From Inia geoffrensis (taxonomy: Eukaryota > Chordata > Mammalia > Artiodactyla > Iniidae), in the NCBI GenBank assembly GCA_036417435.1, contig CM070900.1, positions 119,614,315 to 119,678,314 on the forward strand: a stretch of DNA of 64,000 nucleotides, read 5' to 3'. Positions 25,801-36,999 of the stretch are shown one piece after another; position 1 is the first letter of the stretch, and the number at the start of each line of letters is the position of its first letter. The translations under genes were made by a program, and so were the position numbers. The notes beneath the pieces are model-generated. The model saw only the letters and a list, made by a program, of their open reading frames with translations, was not told the origin of the DNA and searched no databases.

Positions 25801-27670
25801 TTTTTGGAAGAGTTTCAGAAGGAAGAATTTCTTCTCTAAATGTTTGATAGAATTTGCCTTTGAAGCCATGTGGTCCTGGACTTTTGTTTATTGAAAGATT
25901 TTTAATCACAGTTTCAATTTTGGTACTTGTGATTTGTCTGTTCATATTTTCTATTTCTTCCTGGTTAAGTCTTGCAAGTTTGTACCTCTCTAAGAATTTG
26001 TCCACTTCTTCTAGGTTGTCCATTTTATTAGTGTGTATTTGCTTGTAGTAGTGTTTTATGATCCTTTGTATATCTGTGGTGTCCATTCTAACTTCTTCTT
26101 TTTCATTTCTAATTTTCTTGATTTGAAGCCTTTCCCTTTTTTCTTCATGAGTCTGGCTAAAGGTATATCAATTTCATTTATCTTCTTAAAGAACCAGCTG
26201 TTAGTTTCATTAATCTTCGCTATTGTTTTGTTCGTCTCTATTTTATTTATTTCTGTCCTGATCTTTATAATTTCTTTTCTTTTACTAACTTTGGGTTTTG
26301 TTTGTTCTTCATTCTCTAATTGCTTTAGGTGTAAGGTTACGTTTTCTATTTGAGGTTTTTCTTGTTTCTTGAGGTAGGATTTTATTGCTATAAAACCTCC
26401 CTCTTAAAACTGCTTTTTCTGTGTCCCATAGGTTTTGGATTGTCATGTTTTCATTGTCATTTGTCTCTAGGAATTTTTTGATTTCCTCTTTGATTTCTTT
26501 AGTGAGCCATTGGTTATTTAGTAATGTATTGTTTAGCCTCCATGTGTTTGTGTTTTTTTAGTTTTTTCCTGTAATTGATTTTTAATCTCTTAGCTTTGTG
26601 GTTGGAAAAAGTGCTTGATATGATTTCAGTTTTCTTAAGTTTACTGAGGTTTTATTTATGTCCCAGTATGTGATCTATTGTGGTGAATGTTCTATGTACA
26701 CTTGAGAGGAAAGCATATTCCACTGCTTTCAGATGGAATGTCCCATAAATATCAATTAAGTGCATCTGGTCTAATGTGTCACTTAAGGCTTGTGTTTCCT
26801 TATCAATTTTCTGTCTGAATGATCTTTCCATTGATTTAAGTGGCATGTTAAAGTCCCCCACTATTGTGTTACTGTTGATTTCCCTTTTTATGACTGTTAG
26901 CATTTGCCTTATGTATTGAGGTGCTCCTATGTTGGTGCGTATATATTTACAATTGTTTTATCTTCTTGGATTGATCCCTTGATCATTACGTAGTGTCCTT
27001 GTCTCTTATAACAGTCTTTATTTTAAAGTCTATTTTGTCTGATATGAGTATTGCTACTGCATGTTTCTTTTGATTTCCATTTGCATGGAATATCTTTTTC
27101 CATCCCCTCATTTTCAGTCTGTATGTGTCCTTAGGTTTGAATTGTATCTCTTGTACACAGCATATATATGGGTCTTGTCTTTGTATACATTCAGACAATC
27201 TGTGTCTTTCGGTTGGAGCATTTAATCCATTTACATTTAAGGTAATTATCGATATGTGTTTCTATTGCCATTTTCTTAATTGTTTTGGGCTTATTTTGTA
27301 GGTCGTTTTTCTTCCCTTCCTTTTTTGTTCTCTTGTGTTTTGATGACCATCTTTAGTGTTATGTGGGTTGCTTTTTCTTTTCTGTGTGTGTATCTACTCT
27401 TTTTTGGCTTGAATTTCCCATGAGTTTTTGATAAAGCAGTCCATATATACACAAGGTTGTTTTAAGTTTCTGGTCTCTTAATATCAAGTACAATTCCCAT
27501 TTCCTGCATTTGTACTCTCCTCTTCTTATGGTTGCTGGTTTCGATATCATGTTTGTGTATGAATGATTTCTTGCTTTTCCTGTATGGTTTGCCTTTAACA
27601 TTAAGCTTTCCCATTTGTGATTTTCTTGTTTCTAATTGTGGCCTCTCTTCCCCCCCAACCGCCCCCCTAC

Positions 27671-28570
27671 CTAGAGAAGTTTCTTTAGCATTTGCTGTAA
27701 AGCTGGTTTGGTGGTGCTGAATTCTCTGAGCTTTTGCTTGTCTGTAAAGCTTTTCATTTCTCCATTGAATGTGAATGAGAGCCTTGCTAGGTAGAGTATT
27801 TTTGGTTGTAGGTATTTCCTTTTCATCCCTTTAAACATATCCTGCCACTCCCTTCTGGTCTGCAGAATTTCTGCTGAAAAATCAGCTGATAACCTTACGG
27901 GGATTCCCTTATATGTTATTTGTTGCTTTTCCTTTCCTGCTTGTAATATTTTTCCTTTGGATTTAATTTTTGTTAGTTTGATTAATATGTGTCTCAGCAT
28001 ATTTCTCCTTGGGTTTTTCCTGTATGGCACTCTCTGAACTTTCTGGACTTGGGTGACTATTTCCTTTTACATGTTAGGGAAGCTTTCAACTATAATTCCT
28101 TCAAATATTTTTTCAGGCCCTTTCTCTCTCTCTTCCCCTTCTAGGACTCCTATAATGTGAATGTTGGTGTGTTTAATGTTGTCCCAGAGGTCTCTTCTTT
28201 TCATTCTTTTTTCTTTACTCTGTTCCATGGCAGTGATTTCCACCATTCTGTCTTCCAGCTCACTTATCTGTTCTTCTGCTTCAGTTATTCTGCTGTTGAT
28301 TCCTTCTAGTGTATTTTTCATTTCAGTTATTATACTGTTCATCATTGTTTGTTCTTCATTTCTCCTAGGTCCTTATTAAACATTTCTTATATATTCTGGA
28401 AGCACACCTCCATTCTTTTTCCAAGATCTTGGATCGTGATTACTGTCATTACTGTGAATTCTTTTTCAGGTAGATTGCCTATCTCCTCTTCTTTTAATTG
28501 TTCTTATAGGATTTTATCTTGCTCCTTCGTCTGCAACTTCTCTGTTTTCTCATTTTGTCTAACTTACTGT
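27671..28570 (-). pseudogene. L1 ORF1 (RNA-binding protein), broken
   Basis: Would encode the L1 ORF1 RNA-chaperone protein that coats L1 RNA. The minus-strand segment 28067-28345 shows a coiled-coil-type run (ITEAEEQISELEDRM) followed by RRM-like text. The segment 27671-28030 carries the C-terminal RNA-binding domain (LSADFSAEILQTRREW). A stop/frame break between them at about 28030-28067 inactivates it. The ORF1-ORF2 spacer is about 27280-27670. Confidence 0.9.
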
Positions 28571-30380
28571 TTTTGTGGTCTCCTTTCTGTAGGCTGAGGG
28601 ATCATAGTTTCTCTTGCTTCTGATGTCTGCCCCCTGGTGGGTGAGTTTGGTCCAGAGGCTTGTTCCATTATCCCCTTGATAGGTGGTTTGACTGGTGGTG
28701 TGGTGACCAAAGCCTGCCCTGGATATTGAGCAGGGCCTTCCCTTTGCTCTCTGGTTGTCACTGCCCTGTCAGAGACAGGGTCTGCTCCCTACTTGTTGGA
28801 GTAGAGGTCCCCAGATCTTTTCTTAGCTGTGTTTCTGGTCTGTGGTGCGAGGTAGGTGGGAATGGAGCACTTCCACTGGTGGAGAAGCCACTGAGTATTC
28901 CTCCTCTGGAGCTGTTACTTGTGAATGTTCTCTTTTTGTTCCCTTTCACCATCGTGCAGGTTCACATAGTACACTGTTGTTGGCACTGCTCTTGGTCCTG
29001 TCTTAACTGTGGGTATGCTGGCAGTTAGCCCTGGTGACTCTCAGGTGTTATTTTCACCAGGCCACCTGCACAGATCCACTGAAGTCAGGTCCCAGGTCTG
29101 CAGTAGTTGTATCCCTGGACCTGCTCTGGGAGCTATGGAGGCAGCTCAGACTCTCCCTGTCCCAACCCCCATGTGTACATGACCACAAAGCTCATAGCTG
29201 CTAAAGTCAGACCCATCTCAGCTACAGGTGCACTTGTAGTCTGTTCAGATGTTCTGAAGCCGTCAGTGGATGTGTAACTCTGTGGTTCACATGATCATGA
29301 GGAGAGATTTCAGCTCTTCTTCCTTAGTCACATGGCCCCTGGGACTCTGCTTTGGTTTTAGCCCCACCTCTGTGTGTGTACCTCCCACCGGAGTCTGCTC
29401 CAGAGGTTGCTAGAGCACACGAGCCCATCAGGTGGGAGGGGGCTAAGGCTGCAATTAGAGCAAGCAGGCTGCGCAGGCGGTAGGGTCCCAGGGTGACTAT
29501 CCAGATGCGCAAGCCCATCAGGTGGGAACGAGCTGAGGTGGTGATTGGGGCAAGTGGGCCGCCCAGGTGGGAGGGTGCGGGGTAGCAATTGGAATGTATG
29601 AGCCCATCAAGCAGGAGGGAGCCAAGGCAGCAGCGAGTCATGGGGGTGTGGTGGGGGCAATGGTGGGGGTGTGAGCTGGCTCCGGCAGGAGCCCTCCTCC
29701 AGTGCCCTTGGAGGCAGGGGCTGGCATGTGAGGAGAGAGGCTGCAATGGTGGCCTGCCCTTTGAGCTTCACTCAGCAGTGGCGCTTCACTTCTATGGTGG
29801 TTCAGGCTTCCTCCAGGACCATTCCTGGTTGTGGAGCTCCTCACTCCCATCCCTTCAGGCTGTCTCCTCAAAGCCAACAGCAGTCCCCTCTCTGGGTCTG
29901 CTCTCCAAACCCCATGTTCTAACACCCAGCCCCTGTGTGCACCGGTGGTCACCCATCTCAGGCTGGGGTGTGCAATGCTGTGGCACGGACCATCTTTGTA
30001 GGTCTCACTCTGTCCTGCCTGCTGCCTACCAGTTGCTGTGCTCTCCTCCGAGCCCACAAGGCTCCCCTTCTGTCCCAGCTGATCTTCCTGCCATTGAGGG
30101 GGCTTCCCCAGATGTGGGAACCTCTCCTTACCTTCAGCTTCCCACCAGGGGAGGAGGTCCTGTCCCGCTACCTCTTCTCTTTCTTTTTCCTTATTTCTTT
30201 TGTCCTATCCAGTTACGTGGGGATCTTTCTTGTCCTTTTAGATGTCCGAGGTCTTCTGGTAGTGTTCATCAGGTGCTCTGTGGGAACTGTTCCATTTGTA
30301 GATATATTCCTGATGCATTTGTGGGGACAGATGAACGCCACATCCTCCTACTCCTCCGTGACCTTGAGGATCCCCTCATT
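28571..30380 (-). promoter_or_regulatory. L1 5'UTR (internal promoter region), antisense
   Basis: This stretch is clearly richer in G+C than the rest of the window and lies directly upstream (minus strand) of ORF1, where the L1 internal promoter sits. It holds about 2.5 tandem ~90-bp units at 29421-29640. Open frames on both strands are long here because stop codons are rare in GC-rich DNA. Promoter activity is inferred from position only. Confidence 0.75.
29421..29640 (-). repeat. ~90-bp tandem units in the L1 5'UTR
   Basis: Unit starts marked by (G/A)AGCCCATCA fall at 29421, 29511 and 29600, giving periods of 90 and 89 bases. The first two units align along their whole length with scattered mismatches; the third is partial. 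This resembles the monomer organisation known for some mammalian L1 promoters. Confidence 0.85.
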
Positions 30381-30389
30381 AAATTTCAT

Positions 30390-31765
30390 GTGTTATTCTT
30401 AACCAAAATTGGCCATTATAAACAGATTTTTCAATCTTCCCATATAGGTGAGGGAATTTTCCCATCTTTCCAGCTCATTTTATTTCACTATATTTGTCAA
30501 ACCTTAATGGCCTTAAGGTTCTAGAAGAAATTGCTGTATATATAGAACTATATAGCCATAACTACCAGAGATTTGTTCATTGGATTTTGATGTGCTGTAA
30601 TTAGAGAATCCTGTAAATACTAAGAGCTAAGCTTAAGACAAATTAAGGTACACTAAATACTTCCATGAAACTTGGTGACCTGAGGGAGTACTTGTTTTAG
30701 AAATATTTACCCGTCTTAGTAATAAATGTCATTTAAGAAAATTTGGTTATTTGATAAATGTATTTCTGTCTTGATGGGATTAGCAAAAAGAAAAAGAAAA
30801 AAAGGACAATTTTGACTTACTGACATACCTTCTTAATGTCATGGACCAAAGTTGATGGGTTAGGGTATTTTCATAGGGTAACATTTATTTTAATACCCAA
30901 GGCAGGATCACTACAGATTTCTTAATATGATGTCCCATGACATACATTATTACAAAATGCAGAACATATTTATACACAGTCTCATATGGGTGGTTTATGT
31001 TGATTTAAATTTCAGCACTACATCAGAAGAAATGTTTTCCAAATTAAGTACACATGCCAGGGAAATAGCAGCAACCACTGAATATTAGACCCCTCCCAGG
31101 TAGAAAGATAGAATGTGCATTGGAATATACAAGTCTCTAGTCCAGGAAAGAGGTCTTAGTGGAGGTTTATAAGAGATGAGTTCTGAGAGCCAAACTTGGG
31201 CATGCTAATGATTATAATAACAAGTGATTATTGCTGTGCTACACTTTTAGTATAAAAATTTACAGGGTTCACTATATTTACTGTATTTTATTGCTATTGC
31301 TTTCTGGAAAATCACTTTTGATGAAATTATTATTTTCGTTTTTAGTTTTAACTTTTAAGATAAAAAGTATGTTAAATGTGTTCATTTTAATGACAAAAAG
31401 TAAAATTACTATATTTCTTTTGAAATTATCAAGGAGTAAAAAATGTCTTCATAGTTCGTCATTTGTAGTTTGCCTCATATAGGCCCTGTGGCATAGACAT
31501 TTATTAGTTTTGAAGCATTTTGTTATATTTATTATGTGACTTTTATAATAGGTGACTATATCATGAAGCTGTTACCATTTCCAGAATCCTCAGGGATGTT
31601 CTATCTCATGTCAGTGATCAGAAGTTAAATGTTTTTAATGGAATGTTAGTATTTAGTTTATGTTGTTTCCTTTTCTGTGTGTGATTATTTTTAATTTTAC
31701 TCTGCCTATCCTAATGTAAATAATAACAACAAATCCAAAAGGAAGTAAAGTCAGTCCTACAGAAG
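30390..31765. other. AT-rich DNA, no recognisable gene
   Basis: No confident repeat or coding region. The open frame 31231-31482 (+) is hydrophobic but low-complexity and unlike anything I recognise. Confidence 0.45.
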
Positions 31766-31773
31766 GAAAATAA

Positions 31774-31807
<34 letters not shown>

Positions 31808-32008
31808 GGTACATGGGCCTCTCACTGTTGTGGCCTCTCCTGCTGCGGAGCACAGGCTCCGGACGCACAGGCTCAGCGGCCATGGCTCATGGGCCCAGCC
31901 ACTTGGCGGCATGTGGGATCTTCCTGGACTGGGGCACGAACCTGTGTCCACTGCATGGGCAGGCTGACTCTCAACCACTGCTCCAGCAGGGAAGCCCGAA
32001 AATAAAGT
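31766..32008 (-). mobile_element. CHR-type SINE, antisense, with TSD
   Basis: Flanked by GAAAATAAAGT at 31766-31776 and 31998-32008. The poly-T (antisense A-tail) is about 28 bases long and pure. The tRNA-related end reads CAGCAGGGAAGCCC. Confidence 0.96.
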
Positions 32009-32159
32009 CTTTTGAAACCTGCTTCCTTGGAAGAAATGTGCTCCTTAAAAAAGAGTTACTTCAGGAAGTTTGGCCTATAGTTTTGGAATGTTAAAAGAAA
32101 AAGTCAGTCTTTCAAGGCCTTAGAAATAGCATTTTAAATAAAAGCAGCTAATTTTACAA
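32009..32159. other. unrecognised DNA
   Basis: Short interval between a SINE and a MIR. Confidence 0.35.
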
Positions 32160-32340
32160 ACCCCTAATAGGTACTAACATTGTACTAAACTGTTCATAGA
32201 CAGGCTCTCATTTAATCTTTATACCACCCTGTACTGTAGATATTTTGAAATAGGCCAGTAACTCAAAGCTATTTTCATGAAGAAATTCAAAGTAATTAAA
32301 TTTAAAATACAGACACTAGCACTTTATATTTTAATTTTCA
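32160..32340 (+). repeat. MIR SINE, sense
   Basis: Ordered MIR landmarks: a TACTAACATTGTACTAA block, TCTCATTTAATCTTTATACCACCCT, then a GAAGAAATTCAAAG-type block. Highly diverged. Confidence 0.6.
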
Positions 32341-33436
32341 GCATGGTAATTGGTTAGTGTTATTGTTTACAAAAAATGTATTATTTAAATATGCTAATAT
32401 AAGTGTTTTATAGAGGAGCCTAAATATATTCTTTGAGCATTCAGGCCATACATTTTATTAGAAGTAGATTATAAAATATATTTTAATTAAAAAAATGAAA
32501 ACTCAACAATTGAGCTATTTGCAGTAAATGATATATTTCTGTTTATATAGATGTTTCCAAAAAATCCATGATTCATTATCATTTCCAAATTAAATGCTTT
32601 TTTTTAATTAAATGCTTTTTAAGTTTAACTAAAATATTTTATTGTCCAGAATTAGATAATCCTTATTTTAGTTTTAGAAAGACATGATTTGTAAGTATGA
32701 GTAAATAGACCTAGGGAGTTGTGTCAGAGAAACCAATGGAAGTAATGGGAGAAATAAAGAGTTATCAGATATGATAGTATTCTTTTTAAAAATTGTATGG
32801 TCCTAAGAAATGGGATTCACATGAAATTCAGAGGCCTCTAGAATTAAGGAAGGTTATTAACATATCTAAGGACCAGATGAATTAGAAATGTAATTAGGTA
32901 ATATAGAAAACTAGGTTACTGCAGATTTCATTTGGCAAATGAAGAATTAGGTATGGTATAACTTGAATATAAGATTTGGGACTATAGAATTATCTACTTT
33001 AGGTTATGAAGTCAGTGATAAGGAATGAAAAAAATATGGCGTTCAGTTATCCAACCAGAATAGTCTAAGGAATGCAGGCAGCAGCATAGATTTTTAGGCA
33101 ACCTCAATCAATATCCATCAAGCCCAAAATGTTTGGAATAACGTAATTATTTCCTTAGTGTGCTAACATCTTTTCAACCCAGGAAGATATGTAACTACGT
33201 ATAGAAATTTCTAAGAAAGCCACAATACCTGTTAATATTATTGTGTTAAGAAACATTTTCAATAATTTTAACTTTAAAAAATTTTAACAGTCTGTACTTG
33301 GTTGTGATTCTTTCACTTAACACCCAAGAGAAATTAGTGTATGAAAATATTCATAGTAGTTTTATTAGTAATGGAAAAAACTAGAAGTATGTCCATCAAG
33401 ATAAAAAAAAGAAAAAAAAATGTGGTAAATCCATAT
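32341..33436. other. AT-rich DNA, no recognisable gene
   Basis: No gene or confident repeat. Poly-A-rich around 33400-33450. Confidence 0.45.
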
Positions 33437-33774
33437 TGTAAAAAAAATTAATAAACAGAAACCTCAATTAAATAGAGTTGGGAGACCAGAAGGAGGAGCT
33501 CTTATGCCCTGTAATGATAGCAGAGGCCAACAGGAAGAAGAAAGACTCCTCTTCTTTCCTGGCAAGAACGCAGCCAGTGAAAAGCCATGGGTTCTTTGTT
33601 TGCTCTAACCTTCCCAACTTCCTTTTCCTCTCCATAAAAGTGTTTTTCTTCTCTTGCCTTCTGGGGGCTTGTCATGGTTGCAATTGCATGGTTCCAATTG
33701 CAATTATCCACTGATTCCAAATAAACCAATCTTTGCTGGAGAAATATCTGGCAGTCTGTTGTTTCAGGTCAACA
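33437..33774 (+). repeat. 5' LTR of a class I-like endogenous retrovirus
   Basis: Starts TGTA and ends TCAACA. Shows a TATA-like CATAAAAG near 33635 and a poly-A signal AATAAACC near 33721. It is clearly homologous to 37416-37769 along its length but with many substitutions and small indels, so the provirus is old. The start is uncertain by about 20 bases because of flanking A-rich sequence. Confidence 0.88.
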
Positions 33775-34730
33775 TTTTGTGGCTCATGTGAGGATCAGAG
33801 AAGACTTATGATAGCTCTGGGGCTGGTGAGCAAACAGGAGTGGTACCCACAATAGACCCCATTGTTGCTCACTGTTTTTCTCACCAATCCTGGAGTTTAA
33901 AGATACGTTTTTCTTCTGGATCTGAGTTCCCACCCTATCTGGCTTTGAAAGTCTCCATTTAAAGGTTTTATCTCTCTATTTAAAGGTTTTGTCTTTCTGG
34001 TAAAGGCCTCGATCTGTATGCAAGTACTCACTTCAGTCTGATTTTGAGATCAGACTTTCACTGAAACTGGCTAGCCTTTAGTCTTTTCCCTGGAACAGGT
34101 ACTGCTTCTCCTGAAGTCTGTTACTTTGGAAACATGGGTTGTTTCTCTGAAACAGTGCTGGATTTTTCAGCTTTTGGCCTATACTTTTGGAAGAGCTATT
34201 CTCTGAAAACTGGCTGAAAAAGCCTTTGGCCTGACTCCTTTGGGACCAAGCTGTTTCCTTTGAATTGACTGGGATTGGCTTGCAAGCTGTTTGAATTGAA
34301 CCATTTGTCATTTGTGCTGTAAACTGTTTGAAAATTGTTCTTTTCTCTAGAGGAAAACCCTGCAGGAAATAGGATCCCAGTTATCTAAGTGTTTTGACAC
34401 GCCCCCACCCCCCGCCGGGACTCTCGCCAATTTTGTTTAAAAACTACAGTCCTTCCTCATGAACATTTCTAAATAAATGTACCACCTGGCCAAAAGCAAT
34501 TTAAAATATCAGTGACCTTTATGGGGAACTTTTGAAATCCCCAAACTTAATTTTCTTAAAACTGAATTGGACTACAATAGCTAAAAATTTTCTAGAACTG
34601 TGTGGTATATTTTGATTGATATTTTGAAGTTTCCTAATGTTATCAGGAATCTAAAATTGCCTCTCTGTAAAATAAGATTTAAGATTAAGTGAGAAAAATA
34701 AATGATTAAGAAAGATGAAATGGGAATTCC

Positions 34731-34850
34731 CTAGTGGTCCAGTGGTTAGGACTCCGCACTTCCACTGCAGGGGGCATGGGTTTGATCCCTGGTTGGGGAA
34801 CTAAGATCCTGCAAGCTGTGCAGTGCGGCCAAAAAATAAAAAGATAAAAT
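34731..34850 (+). mobile_element. Short tRNA-derived SINE, sense, inside the ERV leader
   Basis: Starts GGGAATTCCCTAGTGGTCCAG, with A-box-like and B-box-like (GGTTTGATCCCTGG) tRNA promoter wording. Ends GTGCGGCC then an A-rich AAAAAATAAAAAG tail. It lacks the CHR body. It inserted after the provirus. Confidence 0.9.
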
Positions 34851-34868
34851 GGCTTCTCAGGCTCTTCC

Positions 34869-35790
34869 TTGACTTCTGTATGTCAGGCACTACCTCCAGC
34901 AACATTTTCTTCCTTCCTTTCTGTACTGCTTATGCCTCCACCATACTCTCAAATCCCCTATACTAATTCTCCCACCACACTTCCCCTTTTCTCTGAAGCT
35001 CTCCCCATTTTCTTTTCCTTTGAACTTGTCAGAACTGGCCCCTTTAAAATTAAGCCTTCTGAGGATCCAGAGGCTACACTTTTAATTTCTTATTTTCCTT
35101 GGACTAAAGCTGAATTGCAAACGATAGACAAAAATTTCCCTAAGTAACTGAAGATCCTCACAGATTTGCTGAGGAATTTAATGTAGTCATTCAAATTGTC
35201 AGTCTGGTTTCTCTGACTTATATCAGCTAGTTCACATGCTTGTCAGTGAAGATCAGTCCCTGCATTGGATGAAAACCACTAATTGAGAAAGGCCTGAAAG
35301 GTCTCCAGAATTACAGATGGGAGACCAGCCCACTAATTTATTATGTGATCAGGCTTGGGCAATTACTAGGCAACTTTATCAAGCAATGCCTAGGGCTTTT
35401 CAAAAGGCTTTTGATTGGAACAAAATTCAGGCTTGCACCCAGAAATCTGACAAACCTGTTCATGATTATTACAATAGACTTCAGATTATTTTTAAAGAAA
35501 ATTCTGGTCTTCCAGGTAGCTTTAAACCCTCTGTTTATTAATGGGCTGAACTGGGACCTTTCCCTTCTAGTAAAAAGGTTCAGGATGGAAGGGGAAACCA
35601 TTTCCACTCCAGATTTAGTTCATTTGGCAAACCACCTCTCTCCTACTCCAGATTAGTCACCTCCAAGGAAGACTGCCAAGATTCTTAATCTTTAACTCCA
35701 GCAAATAGGCTCCTAAACAAAATCCAAACCTTCCTACTTTCTGCTATTATTGCAAAGAACCAGGACACTGGAAGAGAGATTGTTAAAAGT
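34869..35790 (+). pseudogene. ERV gag remnant with Cys-His box
   Basis: Gag would form the virion core. A proline-rich matrix/capsid-junction-like stretch (34869-35147) leads into capsid text (35317-35541, with HDYYNRLQ near its end). A nucleocapsid Cys-His box of the form CX2CX4HX4C follows, with Cys at 35742 and 35751, His at 35766 and Cys at 35781. A stop follows two codons later. Stops and frame changes break the frame between about 35147 and 35317 and again after 35541. Confidence 0.85.
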
Positions 35791-35924
35791 TTAAGCACTT
35801 TATTCACCTTTAGCTTTACATGCAACCTTTCCAATGTCCTCCCAATTTTTAATGACAGGGCTCCCAGGAATTACAGGGGCTCTTCCAAACCTTTCTTAAT
35901 CAGCTCGGATAATCATTTCTTGAG

Positions 35925-36475
35925 ATGTTAGTGGAAATAATCAATAAACAATCTATAGTAGGAATGAAAGAGAGTTTTATTAGAGCCACACTGAGGAGTA
36001 TAGCCTGGGAGATTCACAGATTCAAAAAGCACTTGAATTGTATTCCGTTGGACTGCAAAATGGGTGAGGCTTATATAAGCAAAAACTGTAAAATTATTTA
36101 AGTCATTTGTCAAGAATTATAATTTGAGCAGGGAAGAAGTATGGGTGCTTGTTAAGCAAGGATTGTTTGGAGTCTGAAATGATTGTATAGTTATAAGAAG
36201 AGACCTTGAGACCATAAGGTCGCCCCTAGCAGTGGGCAGCAGATACTGATTAGAGAATGGCTTGTGGTGTCCTAGAGTTGATATAGTTCAGAAAATTCAC
36301 GTTCTCCATGATGCACAAATGTGTCTGAAACCACATCTGCAATCGCTGCCAGGCTCCATTTTTGAAAACCTGAACCACAGTTACTCCACTTTGACTTTTA
36401 AATGCATTATTTTCTTTAATGGTTGAAGCAGGTGTACAATGCACATTTGATTAGACAACAAAACAGGCTGTTCTA
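35925..36475 (-). repeat. Probable solo LTR, antisense, nested in the ERV
   Basis: Interrupts the gag-pro part of the provirus with unrelated sequence. On the + strand it has GAGAGTTTTATTAGAGCC at about 35972-35989, which on the minus strand gives an AATAAAACTCTC-type poly-A signal, followed on + by an ACTGAGGAGTATAGCCTGGGAGA block typical of antisense artiodactyl betaretroviral-like LTRs. No internal genes accompany it. Exact ends and TSD were not found. Confidence 0.5.
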
Positions 36476-36540
36476 GTTTGCATAAAATTCACTCCAAATC
36501 ATGTATAAGTGAGAATGACTTCCCCCATACCTCAATAGGT

Positions 36541-36790
36541 GAAAATTTCTTCTATTACTATGAATCTCTTCAAGTCCTTATTGACACTAGAGCCACACTC
36601 TCAGTGCTTAACCCCACTACTATAAAATGGCTCCTGCCTTTTTACTAAAACAGTTCAAATAGTGGAGATTTCTCATGAACCTCAAGAGGTTTCTGCCTCT
36701 GAACCTGTTCACTTTTGTTTCGGCCCTCTGAGAGATATCCACCCTTTTCTCTTTGATACCTCTACCCCTATCCATTTATCAGGCTGAGAC
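36541..36790 (+). pseudogene. ERV protease remnant
   Basis: The aspartic-protease active-site region is visible as LIDT followed by Arg (D-T-R at 36583-36591) where D-T-G is expected, then A-T-L-S-V-L. The Gly-to-Arg change would destroy the active site. It lies after gag and the inserted LTR and before RT, as expected for the family. Confidence 0.8.
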
Positions 36791-36999
36791 TTCTTAGAGT
36801 AGCATCATGATAAAATGTCTTCCAAAAGGGAAAATAATTCTGGATATTGACTGTAATTATCAAAATAACTCACCAGGTGAATTAAGGTACCCCTTGAAAT
36901 CTTTTATTTGTTCTATCTCTGATGTTACTAGAGCAGGTTCTGAAAACACTGACCATTTGTCTTTATTGAATCAGCTACCACTTTCCTAATGGGCAAAAT

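Larger units (their letters stand above)
23070..27280 (-). pseudogene. L1 ORF2 (endonuclease/reverse transcriptase), broken
   Basis: Would encode the L1 EN-RT protein that nicks target DNA and reverse transcribes the L1 RNA. Visible minus-strand segments are the EN N-terminal part (26986-27198), the EN C-terminal part with a VGDFNMPL string (26652-26903), the RT fingers with SPGPHGF (about 25830-26086), the palm (25177-25461) and the C-terminal region ending ISLTCGI (22923-23114). The F-A-D-D catalytic motif is intact at 24963-24974 but lies out of frame with the reading frame just upstream, so at least one indel precedes it. A CHR SINE splits the RT and a long-form SINE splits the C-terminal region. 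Not functional. Confidence 0.9.
22591..30380 (-). mobile_element. Near-complete antisense L1
   Basis: Read from the minus strand: 5'UTR (about 30380-28570), ORF1 (28570-27670), ORF2 (27280-23070), 3'UTR and tail (22920-22591). Two SINEs (23.5 and 25.6 kb) are inserted in it. The 9-base word AAATTTCAT at 22582-22590, next to the T-rich tail, recurs at 30381-30389, where the 5'UTR ends. It is a candidate target-site duplication and would make this a full-length insertion. Frameshifts in both ORFs show that it is inactive. It is probably a ruminant/cetacean-lineage L1. Confidence 0.92.

Noticed and set aside
25532..26086. 184-aa open frame as a gene
   Set aside because: It is L1 RT text running into a SINE, so it is kept only as an observation.
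29589..30524. 311-aa open frame as a host protein gene
   Set aside because: Most of it lies antisense to an L1 5'UTR in GC-rich DNA, where several long frames overlap on both strands. No domain is recognised, and it crosses the proposed L1 boundary.
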